Shown here: positions 7,377 through 15,381 of the stretch, piece by piece | How the letters are laid out: every line of letters starts with the position of its first letter | Numbering within the stretch: the first letter of the stretch is position 1 | Source of the DNA: Bacteroidales bacterium | GTDB taxonomy: Bacteria; Bacteroidota; Bacteroidia; Bacteroidales; GCA-2748055 | Direction: 5' to 3' | NCBI GenBank assembly: GCA_023138875.1 | Contig: JAGLOO010000055.1 | Coordinates: 25,923 to 89,922 of the forward strand | DNA: 64,000 bases | The notes under the pieces: model-generated | Database searches by the model: none | Told to the model about the DNA's origin: nothing | Seen by the model: the letters and a program-made list of their open reading frames with translations, nothing else | Program-made: the position numbers and the translations under genes

Positions 7377-8246
7377 TTAAAGGCTTTCTAATTTTTTCCA
7401 GGCATCTTCAATTATTCTTGAAATTTCCAGTCGGTCATCGAATTCGACAATGGTTTTACCTTCTACCATGGCTTCGACCATTCGCTTATCGAATGGAATT
7501 TTTCCTAATAAAGGGATTGACTCTTCTTCCAGGAAGTTTTCTGTTTCCTCAGTACCTGACGGATTAATATCATATTTATTTACAAGTGCATAGGTGGGTA
7601 TTGAGAATGTGTCAATGAGTTCAACCAGGCGCCTGGCGTCATGCAATCCAGAGATTGTGGATTCAATAACCATGATAACCATATCTGTACCGGTAAGGGA
7701 GGAAATGGCTGCGCATCCAATGCCCGGAGGTCCGTCGTTAATCAGATATCTGGCATGACTGGCAATGGCCAGTTCTTTGGCCTTTTTGCGAACTTCTGAT
7801 ACCAGTTTTCCCGAGTTTTCTTCACCCGGGCCCATTTTAGCATGGACCAGTATGCCGAAACGTGTATCTGACACATACCAGTAGTTGTTGTACCTTTTTA
7901 CAGATGTGATGGCCTGAACAGGACAGAGCCGTTCACACAATCGACAACCTTCACATTTGAATGGATTGATTTCAAGCTTGCCATGTCCATTGATATGGAT
8001 GGCATCAAAACGGCAGTGATCTGAACATATGCCACAATCGATACAGCTGGTTTCATTGATGGATACTGTCCAGCCACCGGAAAAAGTATACTCTTCTTTA
8101 ATTGTTGGGTTAAGGATCAAATGGAGGTCGGCGGCATCTACATCGTTGTCACAGAATACAGCATCGCTGGCAATGGATGCTATAGCCGATGTGATGGATG
8201 TTTTTCCTGTACCTCCTTTACCGCTTAAAATGGTAATCTCCTTCAT
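7377..8246 (-). CDS. MinD/Mrp-type ATPase with two 4Fe-4S motifs (second copy)
   Basis: The ATG at 8246 gives a 289-residue protein opening with the deviant Walker A GKGGTGKTS (residues 9-17). A bacterial ferredoxin insert carries two CX2CX2CX3C motifs (Cys68, 71, 74, 78 and 98, 101, 104, 108). The ATPase core returns with NDGPPGIGC and VNKYDIN. Its partner upstream has the same architecture. Paired proteins of this type accompany NifX-like proteins in the ORP clusters of Desulfovibrio and in many anaerobes, where they are thought to handle metal-cluster assembly or positioning. The start lies 29 bases inside the preceding gene, implying coupled translation. Confidence 0.85.
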   Translation of the reverse strand: MKEITILSGKGGTGKTSITSAIASIASDAVFCDNDVDAADLHLILNPTIKEEYTFSGGWTVSINETSCIDCGICSDHCRFDAIHINGHGKLEINPFKCEGCRLCERLCPVQAITSVKRYNNYWYVSDTRFGILVHAKMGPGEENSGKLVSEVRKKAKELAIASHARYLINDGPPGIGCAAISSLTGTDMVIMVIESTISGLHDARRLVELIDTFSIPTYALVNKYDINPSGTEETENFLEEESIPLLGKIPFDKRMVEAMVEGKTIVEFDDRLEISRIIEDAWKKLESL

Positions 8247-9117
8247 TTTGTGGGCTCCTGGCCATAAGTTTTTGAATGATGGACTTATATTGTGTTTCAA
8301 TCTCCCCTGGGATATTTGCAAAGATGTCGCCTTTCGCATACTGTGAAGCATAGTTCCTGTGGAAGGGAATTTCACCCAGGAGTTCAATATGCTCATGTAG
8401 AAGAAATTCATGGACTTTATAATCACCCAATCCTGCCTTATTGATAATGACTCCGAAAGGTATACGGAGGTCTTTGAGCAGCTCAACAGTAAGTTTAAGG
8501 TCATACAGTCCGAATGGGGTTGGTTCGGTTACCAGGATAACGTAGTCCGAATCCGCTACTGTCTCAACAACCGGACAGCTGGTTCCCGGTGGAGCATCGT
8601 ATATGATAACATCCATATCCATCAGTGCCTCCTGTTTTACCTGTTTGATCAATAGGGTTTGCATGGCGGAACCGATTTTTAGTCTGCCTTCGGAGATGAT
8701 GCTATGCGGACCGATGCGGTAGTGTTTGATTGTACCTATCTTTTCAGGTTTTTCTGAGATGGCTCCATATTCACACGCCACAACACATGCTCCACAGGAG
8801 TGACAGAGGCTGGCGTTTACCTCAGCGAACTTAACGGGAGGAATAACCACTACCGCATTAAATTCGCAATATTCAACACATTTCCGACAGAAGGTACATT
8901 CCCCGTTGTCTATTTCGGGGATTAATTGAGTGGCTGTCTGTTCCGAACTAAATTTTGCGTTTGGAAAGAACAAAACGTCATTTGGCTCTTCCACGTCGCA
9001 ATCAATAATCTGAATTTTTGGCGTGTGCTCCTTCGAAAATAAATGAAACAAGTTTACCGCAACAGTCGTTTTACCTGTTCCCCCCTTACCACTTGCAACT
9101 GCTATTTTAAACGGCAT
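8218..9117 (-). CDS. MinD/Mrp-type ATPase with two 4Fe-4S motifs (first copy)
   Basis: A 299-residue P-loop ATPase with GKGGTGKTT at 10-18 and two 4Fe-4S motifs (Cys74, 77, 80, 84 and Cys105, 108, 111, 115). YDAPPGTSC follows as the switch-type motif and INKAGLGD as the nucleotide-base motif. The second iron-sulfur motif reads CHSCGACVVAC. Fold and insert match COG1149-type ATPases. It overlaps the downstream paralogue by 29 bases and starts 12 bases after a NifX-like gene. A heterodimer with the downstream paralogue is likely from this arrangement. Electron transfer or cluster transfer driven by ATP is an inference. Confidence 0.85.
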   Translation of the reverse strand: MPFKIAVASGKGGTGKTTVAVNLFHLFSKEHTPKIQIIDCDVEEPNDVLFFPNAKFSSEQTATQLIPEIDNGECTFCRKCVEYCEFNAVVVIPPVKFAEVNASLCHSCGACVVACEYGAISEKPEKIGTIKHYRIGPHSIISEGRLKIGSAMQTLLIKQVKQEALMDMDVIIYDAPPGTSCPVVETVADSDYVILVTEPTPFGLYDLKLTVELLKDLRIPFGVIINKAGLGDYKVHEFLLHEHIELLGEIPFHRNYASQYAKGDIFANIPGEIETQYKSIIQKLMARSPQNEGDYHFKR

Positions 9118-9129
9118 AATACCATTTAA

Positions 9130-9468
9130 TTAATGGTCACAATAGTTGGTCGAAAATTGGAGTGTTTTATTTAAGAATCCTTCTGTTATCTCTTCAGGGC
9201 TCAATTTTGGGGCACCTACAAATACGTTTACATTGTGCTGGTTAAATAGTTGAATTGCCCTGTTACCCATACCACCGGCTATTACGTCGGTAACTCCTTT
9301 TTCCGCCAGATACTTTGGCAGCAATCCGGGCTCGTGGGGTGGGGCATCGATCAAAGATTTTGATTCAATCTTATTGTCTTCTACTGATAACAGTGCGAAC
9401 TGACGGCAATGGCCAAAATGCTCATCCAGCAATCCATTGCTGGAAGGAATTGCTATTAATTTCTTCAT
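9130..9468 (-). CDS. NifX/NafY-like (MTH1175-type) metal-cofactor-binding protein
   Basis: A 112-residue single-domain protein of the dinitrogenase iron-molybdenum cofactor family. It has the conserved LDEHFGHCRQFAL near the start and VTDVIAGGMGNRAIQLF in the middle. The relatives include the Desulfovibrio orange protein, which binds a molybdenum-copper-sulfur cluster, and MTH1175. The ATG at 9468 is preferred to the TTG at 9480. No nitrogenase genes are present, so nitrogen fixation is unlikely to be its job. Its position directly before the two iron-sulfur ATPases supports a carrier or scaffold role in the same complex. Confidence 0.8.
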   Translation of the reverse strand: MKKLIAIPSSNGLLDEHFGHCRQFALLSVEDNKIESKSLIDAPPHEPGLLPKYLAEKGVTDVIAGGMGNRAIQLFNQHNVNVFVGAPKLSPEEITEGFLNKTLQFSTNYCDH

Positions 9469-9521
9469 GCTTTTATTCAATATTATTTTTTTCTAAAATG
9501 ATAAGAGGTACAAGATGGAAA

Positions 9522-9737
9522 CTAACGGTTTCTACCAAAACCGCCTCCTCCACCCCTGAACCTTCCTCTTCCAAAATTTCTCCCTCTTCCAAAACCCCGT
9601 CCGAATCCCCTTTCATCTGGGCTCTCTTCACCTTTAACATCTTTACCTGGAGTTTGTGTTTTCGGGTCGCATTTTCCTAGTGCCCTGCCTGTTCGTGGTC
9701 CTTCTCCTTCAGGACCGGTTCTGTCAAATCCTGGCAT
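9522..9737 (-). CDS. DUF5320 small Gly/Arg-rich protein
   Basis: The 71-residue product opens with MPGFDRTGPEGEGPRTGRALGKC, the signature of DUF5320 (MPGGDGTGPxGxGPMTGRGxGxC). It ends in a Gly-, Phe- and Arg-rich tail. These small proteins regularly lie beside NifX-like and MinD-type iron-sulfur ATPase genes in anaerobes. Their function is unknown. Here it sits 15 bases after one NifX-like gene and just ahead of the second. Confidence 0.75.
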   Translation of the reverse strand: MPGFDRTGPEGEGPRTGRALGKCDPKTQTPGKDVKGEESPDERGFGRGFGRGRNFGRGRFRGGGGGFGRNR

Positions 9738-9752
9738 AATAACCTCCGTTTT

Positions 9753-10070
9753 TTAATTGATTAATTGTGAAATAATTTCCTTAATTGATTGATTTTCACC
9801 TTGAATGATAACCATCTGAATATTAAATTTTTCTAATAATTCTTTTGCTTTGGGACCAAAATCCCCTGATATCACTTTTTGAACGCCAAGTTCTACCATC
9901 TTTTCAGCAGCTTTGACACCTGCGCCTCCTGTTGCATCTGCCTGTTCATTCTCAATAAAGCTGGGCTTTCCGGATGCATCATCAACCACACAAAACCAGC
10001 CCGCCCGGCCAAACCTGAGGTCAAAACTGGCATTCTGATTGTTACCCTTGGAAGTAATTACGGTTTTCAT
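9753..10070 (-). CDS. NifX-like (orange-protein family) cofactor-binding protein
   Basis: A 105-residue member of the dinitrogenase iron-molybdenum cofactor family. It shows DLRFGRAGWFCVVD, a Gly-rich ADATGGAGVKAAEKM segment and VQKVISGDFGPKAKELL. The first motif carries FGRA where the second copy in this operon has FGHC, so the two paralogues probably bind different ligands or partners. It starts three bases after the DUF134 gene. This is the copy closest in layout to ORP-type proteins, but assignment as a molybdenum-copper protein is not possible from sequence. Confidence 0.8.
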   Translation of the reverse strand: MKTVITSKGNNQNASFDLRFGRAGWFCVVDDASGKPSFIENEQADATGGAGVKAAEKMVELGVQKVISGDFGPKAKELLEKFNIQMVIIQGENQSIKEIISQLIN

Positions 10071-10073
10071 TGA

Positions 10074-10478
10074 TTAAGTTTTTATGATTTCTATTTGTAA
10101 TGATCTGCATAATGGGCATACCTGATCTCTTTTGAGATCCGGCATTGTGAACCTGGCATGACACTCTCTGCATATATACCAGGTTCCTTCCAGCCTTGCA
10201 TTTCCAAATACCGATCTGATTTCTCTGGTTTCCACAAGAGCATTTGCCAGTTTCCTTCTTGCGCTTTCATAGATCCTGGCAAATGTGGGCCTTGATACTC
10301 CCATTAATCTGGATGCTTCCAGGTGATTTAAAAGATCATAATCGGCCAGTTTTATGGCTTCATATTCTTCATACAGTAATTCAACAAAAGGCTTATTCTT
10401 TTGAGAGTTCCCGTATGGCTTATAGCCCTTAAAACCTGGTGGAGCAACGACTTTTCTCAGTCTTTTTCTTCTTGGCAT
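10074..10478 (-). CDS. DUF134 helix-turn-helix regulator with C-terminal zinc ribbon
   Basis: The 134-residue protein begins MPRRKRLRKV and has a sigma-70 region-4-like helix-turn-helix (EYEAIKLADYDLLNHLEASRL, then MGVSRPTFARI). This is typical of the UPF0251/DUF134 family. Two CxxC pairs at the end (CREC and CPLC) form a probable zinc or iron-sulfur site. DUF134 proteins commonly head NifX/MinD clusters and are assumed to control them. It is the first gene of the seven-gene operon, and a dyad lies between the -33 and -7 boxes of its own promoter, so autoregulation is plausible. Confidence 0.8.
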   Translation of the reverse strand: MPRRKRLRKVVAPPGFKGYKPYGNSQKNKPFVELLYEEYEAIKLADYDLLNHLEASRLMGVSRPTFARIYESARRKLANALVETREIRSVFGNARLEGTWYICRECHARFTMPDLKRDQVCPLCRSLQIEIIKT

Positions 10479-10494
10479 CAGATAAACTATACAA

Positions 10495-10526
10495 CAAATA
10501 TAATGAGAATAATCTCATATAAAAAA
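10495..10526 (-). promoter_or_regulatory. Promoter with internal dyad before the NifX/MinD operon
   Basis: Read on the minus strand, a TATATTTG box (10495-10502) fits the Bacteroidota TAnnTTTG consensus exactly. A T-rich -33 region lies 19 bases upstream. Between them is the dyad ATGAGA-ATAA-TCTCAT (10503-10518). An inverted repeat in this position would let a dimeric regulator block or tune RNA polymerase. Candidates are the DUF134 protein itself or the adjacent Crp/Fnr protein. Confidence 0.5.
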
Positions 10527-10577
10527 TATTTTAAGCGGAAATGGGATTAATCGGTAATTTTATCCGGACAGAATAAT

Positions 10578-11273
10578 CTACCCGGTCTTACTAATTGCTG
10601 ACAGTTTTTCAGGATCCGGAATTTTTATATTCTTGCCATCCAGGGCAATGATCCCCTCTTTTTCAAACTCCTTCAGAAACTTGATAACGCTTTCTACCGA
10701 AATGGATGCAAAATCTGCAATATCCTGGCGGATGAGCAAATCAAATACCTGTTCCTTAAGAAATACTTCCGAGGAAAGATAGAGCAATGAAGAAGCCAGT
10801 TTTCCGCGCATTTGCTTAGAAGACAGATTTGTTACTATTTCCAGAAGGTGTTTTTCTGTTCCATAGTTTTTCGAAGTGATCCTGAGGGCAAATTCAGGAT
10901 TTGTATTCAGTAGCTTTTTGAGGCTCTCCTTTTCAATCATCAACAGCTCCGAATCTTTAAGAGCCACTGCAGAATAATGGTAAATATTTTCTCCGAAAAC
11001 GCATGAAAATGCTAAAAAATCCCCGCTTCGTGCAATCCATAGATTCAGTTTTTTCTTACCACCAGTCTGAATGTAGACTTTTACCAGGCCGGTCTGAATG
11101 AATAATACATAGGGGGCAAAAGCCCCCTGCTTAAATATGTTCTCATCTCTTAGATAGGTTAACTGTGTCCTGTTTTCACTTATGGATTCATAATCTTCCT
11201 GTGTAATAAGATGGAAACAATCGGGTTCGGTTCTTTTGTCAAAGTCATTATGCGGACCACCCTGTTTTGACAT
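10578..11273 (-). CDS. Crp/Fnr-family transcription regulator
   Basis: The 231-residue protein has an N-terminal cyclic-nucleotide-binding-type beta-roll (about 35-150). A winged helix-turn-helix follows (about 160-225), with RQDIADFASISVESVIKFL as the recognition region. The N-terminus has no cluster of cysteines like that of E. coli Fnr, so an oxygen-sensing iron-sulfur cluster is unlikely. Similar Bacteroidota proteins respond to redox or nitrosative stress. The gene lies 99 bases upstream of the NifX/MinD operon on the same strand and is divergent from the thioredoxin-like gene. Confidence 0.85.
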   Translation of the reverse strand: MSKQGGPHNDFDKRTEPDCFHLITQEDYESISENRTQLTYLRDENIFKQGAFAPYVLFIQTGLVKVYIQTGGKKKLNLWIARSGDFLAFSCVFGENIYHYSAVALKDSELLMIEKESLKKLLNTNPEFALRITSKNYGTEKHLLEIVTNLSSKQMRGKLASSLLYLSSEVFLKEQVFDLLIRQDIADFASISVESVIKFLKEFEKEGIIALDGKNIKIPDPEKLSAISKTG

Positions 11274-11437
11274 ATGCGTTAACGATTAAACGACTAAAAA
11301 ATTAGTTAAAGATAGTTGAAAACCTCTCTGCTTTCCTGAATATTCCACCAAAGGAATTGAAAAATAATAGCAAAAACACTATGGACTTTCAATAGAGAAT
11401 ATTTTGCACGTAATTTTAGAAACGGGATCTTTGCACC

Positions 11438-11494
11438 GATCAAATTCATCATTGTAAAGGAGACTCAAAATAGTGTTACGAAGATGATTTGATC
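11438..11494. promoter_or_regulatory. Inverted repeat upstream of the thioredoxin-like gene
   Basis: GATCAAATTCATC at 11438-11450 is mirrored by GATGATTTGATC at 11483-11494, an eight-base perfect outer arm plus four more bases after a one-base offset. The loop is 32 bases. It lies 40 bases before the ATG at 11534, in the divergent region shared with the Crp/Fnr gene. It may be an operator pair or a leader hairpin. Confidence 0.4.
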
Positions 11495-11533
11495 TTGTAA
11501 ATATGTATAATCTTAGTAAAACAAATCATAGTC

Positions 11534-11902
11534 ATGAAAATGTTACAAACAAATCTTCAGGAAATTGAAACCGCATCAGAACTCGAAGGAATAATAGCGG
11601 AAAATGACAACGTAATGGTTTGCTGTGGTCGCATGGGTCCCATGTGTATCCCGGTTTATGACCTAATGGAAGAGATGGAAGAGGAACGAACAGACATCAA
11701 ATTTGCGGTCATGGCATTTGATTTTCCGGAAGCACATATTATTCGTAACGCTCCTGAATGCAAGGGTTTTATGGGATTGCCATTTACCATGTATTATAAA
11801 AACGGCAAGGTTGCCAGGGCCACCAGCAGCATTCAGAACATGGAACAGGTAACAGCTGTTCTGGATGAGCACTTTAGTACATCCAATGTTGAAAAAGCAT
11901 AG
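11534..11902 (+). CDS. Thioredoxin-fold protein with unusual active site
   Basis: The 122-residue protein has a thioredoxin layout: a beta strand (NVMVCCG), the active-site loop GRMGPMCIPVYDLMEEM, a strand with DIKFAVMAFDFPE, and the cis-Pro region GLPFTMYYKNGKV. In place of WCGPC it reads CGRMGPMC, so the classical CxxC is not present, although three cysteines cluster there. It may act as a redox sensor, a metal-binding protein or a variant reductase substrate. A broken thioredoxin reductase gene starts two bases after it, which indicates that the two were once an operon. Confidence 0.75.
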   Translation: MKMLQTNLQEIETASELEGIIAENDNVMVCCGRMGPMCIPVYDLMEEMEEERTDIKFAVMAFDFPEAHIIRNAPECKGFMGLPFTMYYKNGKVARATSSIQNMEQVTAVLDEHFSTSNVEKA

Positions 11903-11904
11903 GC

Positions 11905-12484
11905 TTGGCCCATGCTTTGCCAATTACACCGGGAACAGTGGACGAGATCTTTGATATGACCATTGTTGGTGCCGGAGCGGCTGGTTTAACTGCCGGTATT
12001 TATAGCTCACCAGATGGTTCTTACCAACGAAATAGCAAACTATCCCGGGGTGGAAACCACCAATGGATACGTCCTTGCCGGGACCATGAAAAAACAGGCG
12101 AAAGATCAAGCGAATAGTGCTTGAAGACGGCAGGGAATTCAAGTCCAGAACGGTTATACTGGCCCCCGGGGGAAAATCCCGTCCTCTCAACATTCCCGGC
12201 GAAGAGACATTTAAAGGCAGTGGTATTTCCTACTGTGCCACCTGTGATGGTGATTTTTTTTCAGGAAAAGAGATTATTGTAGTGGGAGGGGGAAATTCTG
12301 CGCTGGAAGAGGCTGTTACGTTAACCAGGTATGCAGACAAGGTGACCATAATCCATCAATTTGATCAATTTCAGGTGTTTTTGCAGCGGGAGATTGTATC
12401 GTGAAGAAGTATCGACAGGTTACAACCGCGGTAGCTGACGGGACCATAGCATCTCTGAGTGCAGCTGCATTTTTACGAAATTGA
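11905..12484 (+). pseudogene. trxB: Thioredoxin reductase remnant with several deletions
   Basis: Pieces of TrxB appear in order but in different frames. The FAD-binding MTIVGAGAAGLTAGIY comes first. NEIANYPGVETTNGY follows with missing sequence before it, then a long good stretch with VILAPGGKSRP, the redox motif CATCDG and the NADPH-binding VVGGGNSALEEA. Last is the C-terminal GVFAAGDC with VTTAVADGTIA, ending at a TGA at 12482-12484. Normal TrxB is about 310 residues; roughly half is absent. The intact redox motif shows that decay is recent, but no functional enzyme can be made. Confidence 0.8.
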
Positions 12485-12497
12485 TTTCTCCGGATTA

Positions 12498-14666
12498 TCA
12501 GTTAATCCAGTAAGACAGCTTTACCACAATCCCACGGTCCTTGGTCCGGAGACCGGTTGGGTATGCGTTTTCAGTATAGACGATAAACAGATCAGAAACG
12601 GGTGCAAAGCGCCACTGGAACCGCATGTTCACATTCAGGTTGTCGATCTGGTTGTTGTACTGAACGAACGTGGTGAAAAACAGGTTCCTGGTGAAGGTCA
12701 GGTCCAGCCGTGGACCTACCAGGATCAGGTCCACACTTGTGTATGGTTCAGGAAGCAAGATCCGGTTATAGGATGTAACAAGGGAAAGACTGCCATAGGG
12801 TTGCACACGGTAATTGATCTCGCTGGTCAGGCTCAGGCGGGTGCCGTTAAAAAATCCCCCGTATCTGCCGGATGCCTCGAAATTGAAGAGCCTTCGTACA
12901 TCCGAGTTATAGGTCAGTGCCACCTCTGTCCACTGAAATTCGCTTCCCGCAGGCAGCATAACACCCCCGGTGTTGGTGGGATCAAAAGGTTCAATCAACT
13001 TCACATAACCCTCTTCCAGATCCAGGGAAATGGTGCTCCGGTTCATCCATTCAAGGGAATAGCTTAATTCAATCTCGCGGTCTGTCAGTGAAAAATCGGG
13101 TTCAAAAAAGAGATCTACTGTAACATCCGGGCCATGGTTGGCTACCCGTTTGGAAAGGGGGTAAAACCTGTATCCTATGGTAGGATTCGTTTGATGATAC
13201 CCCTTCCTTCTAACGAATCCCATCTCGGCCATGTAGTTGCCGCCCACGAATACCTGGTTCCATCCCGCTGAAAATTGCTGGGTCTCATACAAAATCATGG
13301 CGGCTGTTGAGAACCGATCACCTCCCGGTCCGGGATTAAATGAGTGGTGATAAAAAGCCTTTCCGGTCCAGTTGTTGTTGGCGTTGGCAAAATTAAAATC
13401 GGCACCGGCCACCCTGTTATAGAGGTAGGAGTTATAGGACGAATCACCTGAGACACCCAGGGCCTGTTTATTGGTCATAAAAACACCCACGTTGGAACGG
13501 CTGAGGATCTTGCGTTGCAAAACGGCCACACTGAAATTATTGGCCAGGATTGAATCTTTTGTTCCTGTTTGCATATTCATCAGCCCCACGCGCCAGTTCT
13601 TCCCGGCATTCCCGCTGAGCCTTGCACCTGCCAGCACAGGGGCATCGAGACCTATGCGCCTGGAGAAGAAGGGCCTGATATTGTCTGTTCCCAGGCTGGC
13701 AAAGAGGTCGCTGTTCTCCAGAAAGAATTTTCGTTTTTCAGGGAAATAGAGTTCAAAACGATCCAGGTTGGTGCGCTGCTGGTCTACCTCCACCTGGGAG
13801 TAATCCGGATTGACAGTAACATCCAGGTTCATGGAAGAGGAGAGGATTACCTTGGCATCCAACCCGGCACCACCTGCAAAAACAATAGCCTCACCTGCTT
13901 CCTTTTGATGGGTGGCTTTTCCTGATACATAGGGGATCATTGAAAACCTCACACCCGAGCTGGGAAGTGGATTATCCCAAGCCAGTGTACCTGTATAGGC
14001 CAGGTTTGCAGATTGAAACTGCCTTGGAACCGGAGCCCAGCTCGATTTTTCATTGGTTTTCAGATCCAGGCGACTGAAGTTGATCCCCCACTCACTATCC
14101 CCTTCGCGATATCGTATGCTGCGGAATGGAATGCTGAATTCGGCAACCCAGTATTCAGGATAATTGGTGACAGCCGATTTCCATTTACAATCCCAGTCGA
14201 GCGAAACAAATCCTCCATTCGCCTGCAATCCGTCCCATTGTGCACCGGCTGCGGAGATCCCGAATGCAAATCCATTGGTCTGGTCGTTGTATGTATCGAT
14301 GAATGCAATGAAGTTGTCATTCCTTGCAAAGCTGAAATCCCTTCGCAATGATTCAGCGGGCCTTTTCCCGGGTAGTGTGTCGTGGCAAATGATGCCCATG
14401 TAAATGTTGGTTTCGTCATAGACCACCATCACTTCAGATTGTGAATGGGCATAGCCCGTATCGATGGGCAGTATTCTGTAGAAGGGGCTTGTTTTTTCAG
14501 CTTGTGACCAGATTTTTTCATCCAGTACCCCATCCACCGTTATGGGGCTTTCTGTTCTTATGACCTGGAGCCGGTAGTTACCGCGGTTCACCGGGGTAGA
14601 CTGCGCAAAAACTCTCTGGAAGCCTGGAAAAAGAATAACAAATAAAACCAGTAAGGCTGATCTCAT
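12498..14666 (-). CDS. DUF5916 outer-membrane protein with CBM9-like N-terminus
   Basis: From the ATG at 14666 the 722-residue product has a signal peptide (about 1-22). A CBM9-like beta-sandwich follows (about 35-230) with PITVDGVLDEKIWSQAE, then a long beta-strand-rich DUF5916 region that should form an outer-membrane barrel ending in an aromatic-rich strand (KLSYWIN). The TTG ahead of it lies inside the preceding gene and was rejected. Members of this family are surface proteins of unknown substrate. The location, four bases after the amidotransferase and OtsAB genes, suggests co-transcription and perhaps a link to sugar metabolism. A longer paralogue lies at 22400-25021. Confidence 0.8.
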   Translation of the reverse strand: MRSALLVLFVILFPGFQRVFAQSTPVNRGNYRLQVIRTESPITVDGVLDEKIWSQAEKTSPFYRILPIDTGYAHSQSEVMVVYDETNIYMGIICHDTLPGKRPAESLRRDFSFARNDNFIAFIDTYNDQTNGFAFGISAAGAQWDGLQANGGFVSLDWDCKWKSAVTNYPEYWVAEFSIPFRSIRYREGDSEWGINFSRLDLKTNEKSSWAPVPRQFQSANLAYTGTLAWDNPLPSSGVRFSMIPYVSGKATHQKEAGEAIVFAGGAGLDAKVILSSSMNLDVTVNPDYSQVEVDQQRTNLDRFELYFPEKRKFFLENSDLFASLGTDNIRPFFSRRIGLDAPVLAGARLSGNAGKNWRVGLMNMQTGTKDSILANNFSVAVLQRKILSRSNVGVFMTNKQALGVSGDSSYNSYLYNRVAGADFNFANANNNWTGKAFYHHSFNPGPGGDRFSTAAMILYETQQFSAGWNQVFVGGNYMAEMGFVRRKGYHQTNPTIGYRFYPLSKRVANHGPDVTVDLFFEPDFSLTDREIELSYSLEWMNRSTISLDLEEGYVKLIEPFDPTNTGGVMLPAGSEFQWTEVALTYNSDVRRLFNFEASGRYGGFFNGTRLSLTSEINYRVQPYGSLSLVTSYNRILLPEPYTSVDLILVGPRLDLTFTRNLFFTTFVQYNNQIDNLNVNMRFQWRFAPVSDLFIVYTENAYPTGLRTKDRGIVVKLSYWIN

Positions 14667-14670
14667 AGGG

Positions 14671-15381
14671 TTAAGCAATCAGACCGCTAAGATAATTAAG
14701 AAGTTGGAACATCAAATCCTGATTGACTTTATAAAAGCTACTTTCCCCAAGAATTTCATCTTCGGTCTGGATGCAGGGACCCGGTACAAGATCGTCACGG
14801 CAATGATCCACCAGGTCTTTCACCGACTGAGGTGTCACCTCCAGGTGGAATTGAAGGGCGAAAACATGTTTGTTGTAAATGAATCCCTGGTTCGGGAAAG
14901 CCTGTGAACTGGCAATGCGTGTAGCACCTTCGGGAATGGGGAAGGTGTCTCCATGCCAGAGAAGTACCTTCCTGGTTCCGGGGAGGTCTTTCCATATCCT
15001 GTAGTCTCCCAGTGAAGGAAGGAATTGCAGGTTGTGCCAGCCAATCTCTTTTTCTTTCCCGGGATACACATCAACCCGCAGAGAAGCTGCGATGATCTGC
15101 GCTCCCAGGCAGATTCCCAGGACCGGTTTCCTGGTTCTTATAAAGTCTGCCACCCACTCAATCTCATCTTGCATCCAGGGGTGTATATGAAAATCAAAAA
15201 CATTCATGGGTCCGCCCATGATGACCAGCATATCAATTTCTGAAGCATCAGGCAGGGGATTGTCTTCATAGAACCTGGTATATTCGAGGGAATGGCTTTT
15301 CTCCCTGATCCAGTCTGCGATAATCTCCGGACCCTCGAAAGGCACATGCATAAAGCAATGGATCCTTAATAAATCAGCCAT
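14671..15381 (-). CDS. Class I glutamine amidotransferase (GMP-synthase-like)
   Basis: The ATG at 15381 gives 236 residues. The nucleophilic elbow GICLGAQ holds the catalytic Cys, and FALQFHLEVTP holds the His and Glu of the triad. An oxyanion-type GGPMNV comes earlier. Stand-alone domains of this kind hydrolyse glutamine or gamma-glutamyl compounds, and the acceptor is usually unknown. The gene overlaps the end of the OtsA-OtsB gene by eight bases, so the two are translationally coupled. No separate synthetase domain is near. Why an amidotransferase accompanies trehalose genes is not obvious. Confidence 0.8.
   Translation of the reverse strand: MADLLRIHCFMHVPFEGPEIIADWIREKSHSLEYTRFYEDNPLPDASEIDMLVIMGGPMNVFDFHIHPWMQDEIEWVADFIRTRKPVLGICLGAQIIAASLRVDVYPGKEKEIGWHNLQFLPSLGDYRIWKDLPGTRKVLLWHGDTFPIPEGATRIASSQAFPNQGFIYNKHVFALQFHLEVTPQSVKDLVDHCRDDLVPGPCIQTEDEILGESSFYKVNQDLMFQLLNYLSGLIA

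Noticed and set aside
8247..8504. Upstream extension of the second MinD-type ATPase
   Set aside because: The first 86 codons overlap the preceding gene and look random; MKEITILSGKGG is the natural start.
9130..10070. NifX-like genes as evidence for nitrogen fixation
   Set aside because: No nifH, nifD, nifK or nifB gene is present; the family is widespread in non-fixing anaerobes.
12459..13067. 202-residue plus-strand open frame
   Set aside because: It lies opposite the DUF5916 barrel gene and shows no domain or signal peptide; shadow of codon bias.
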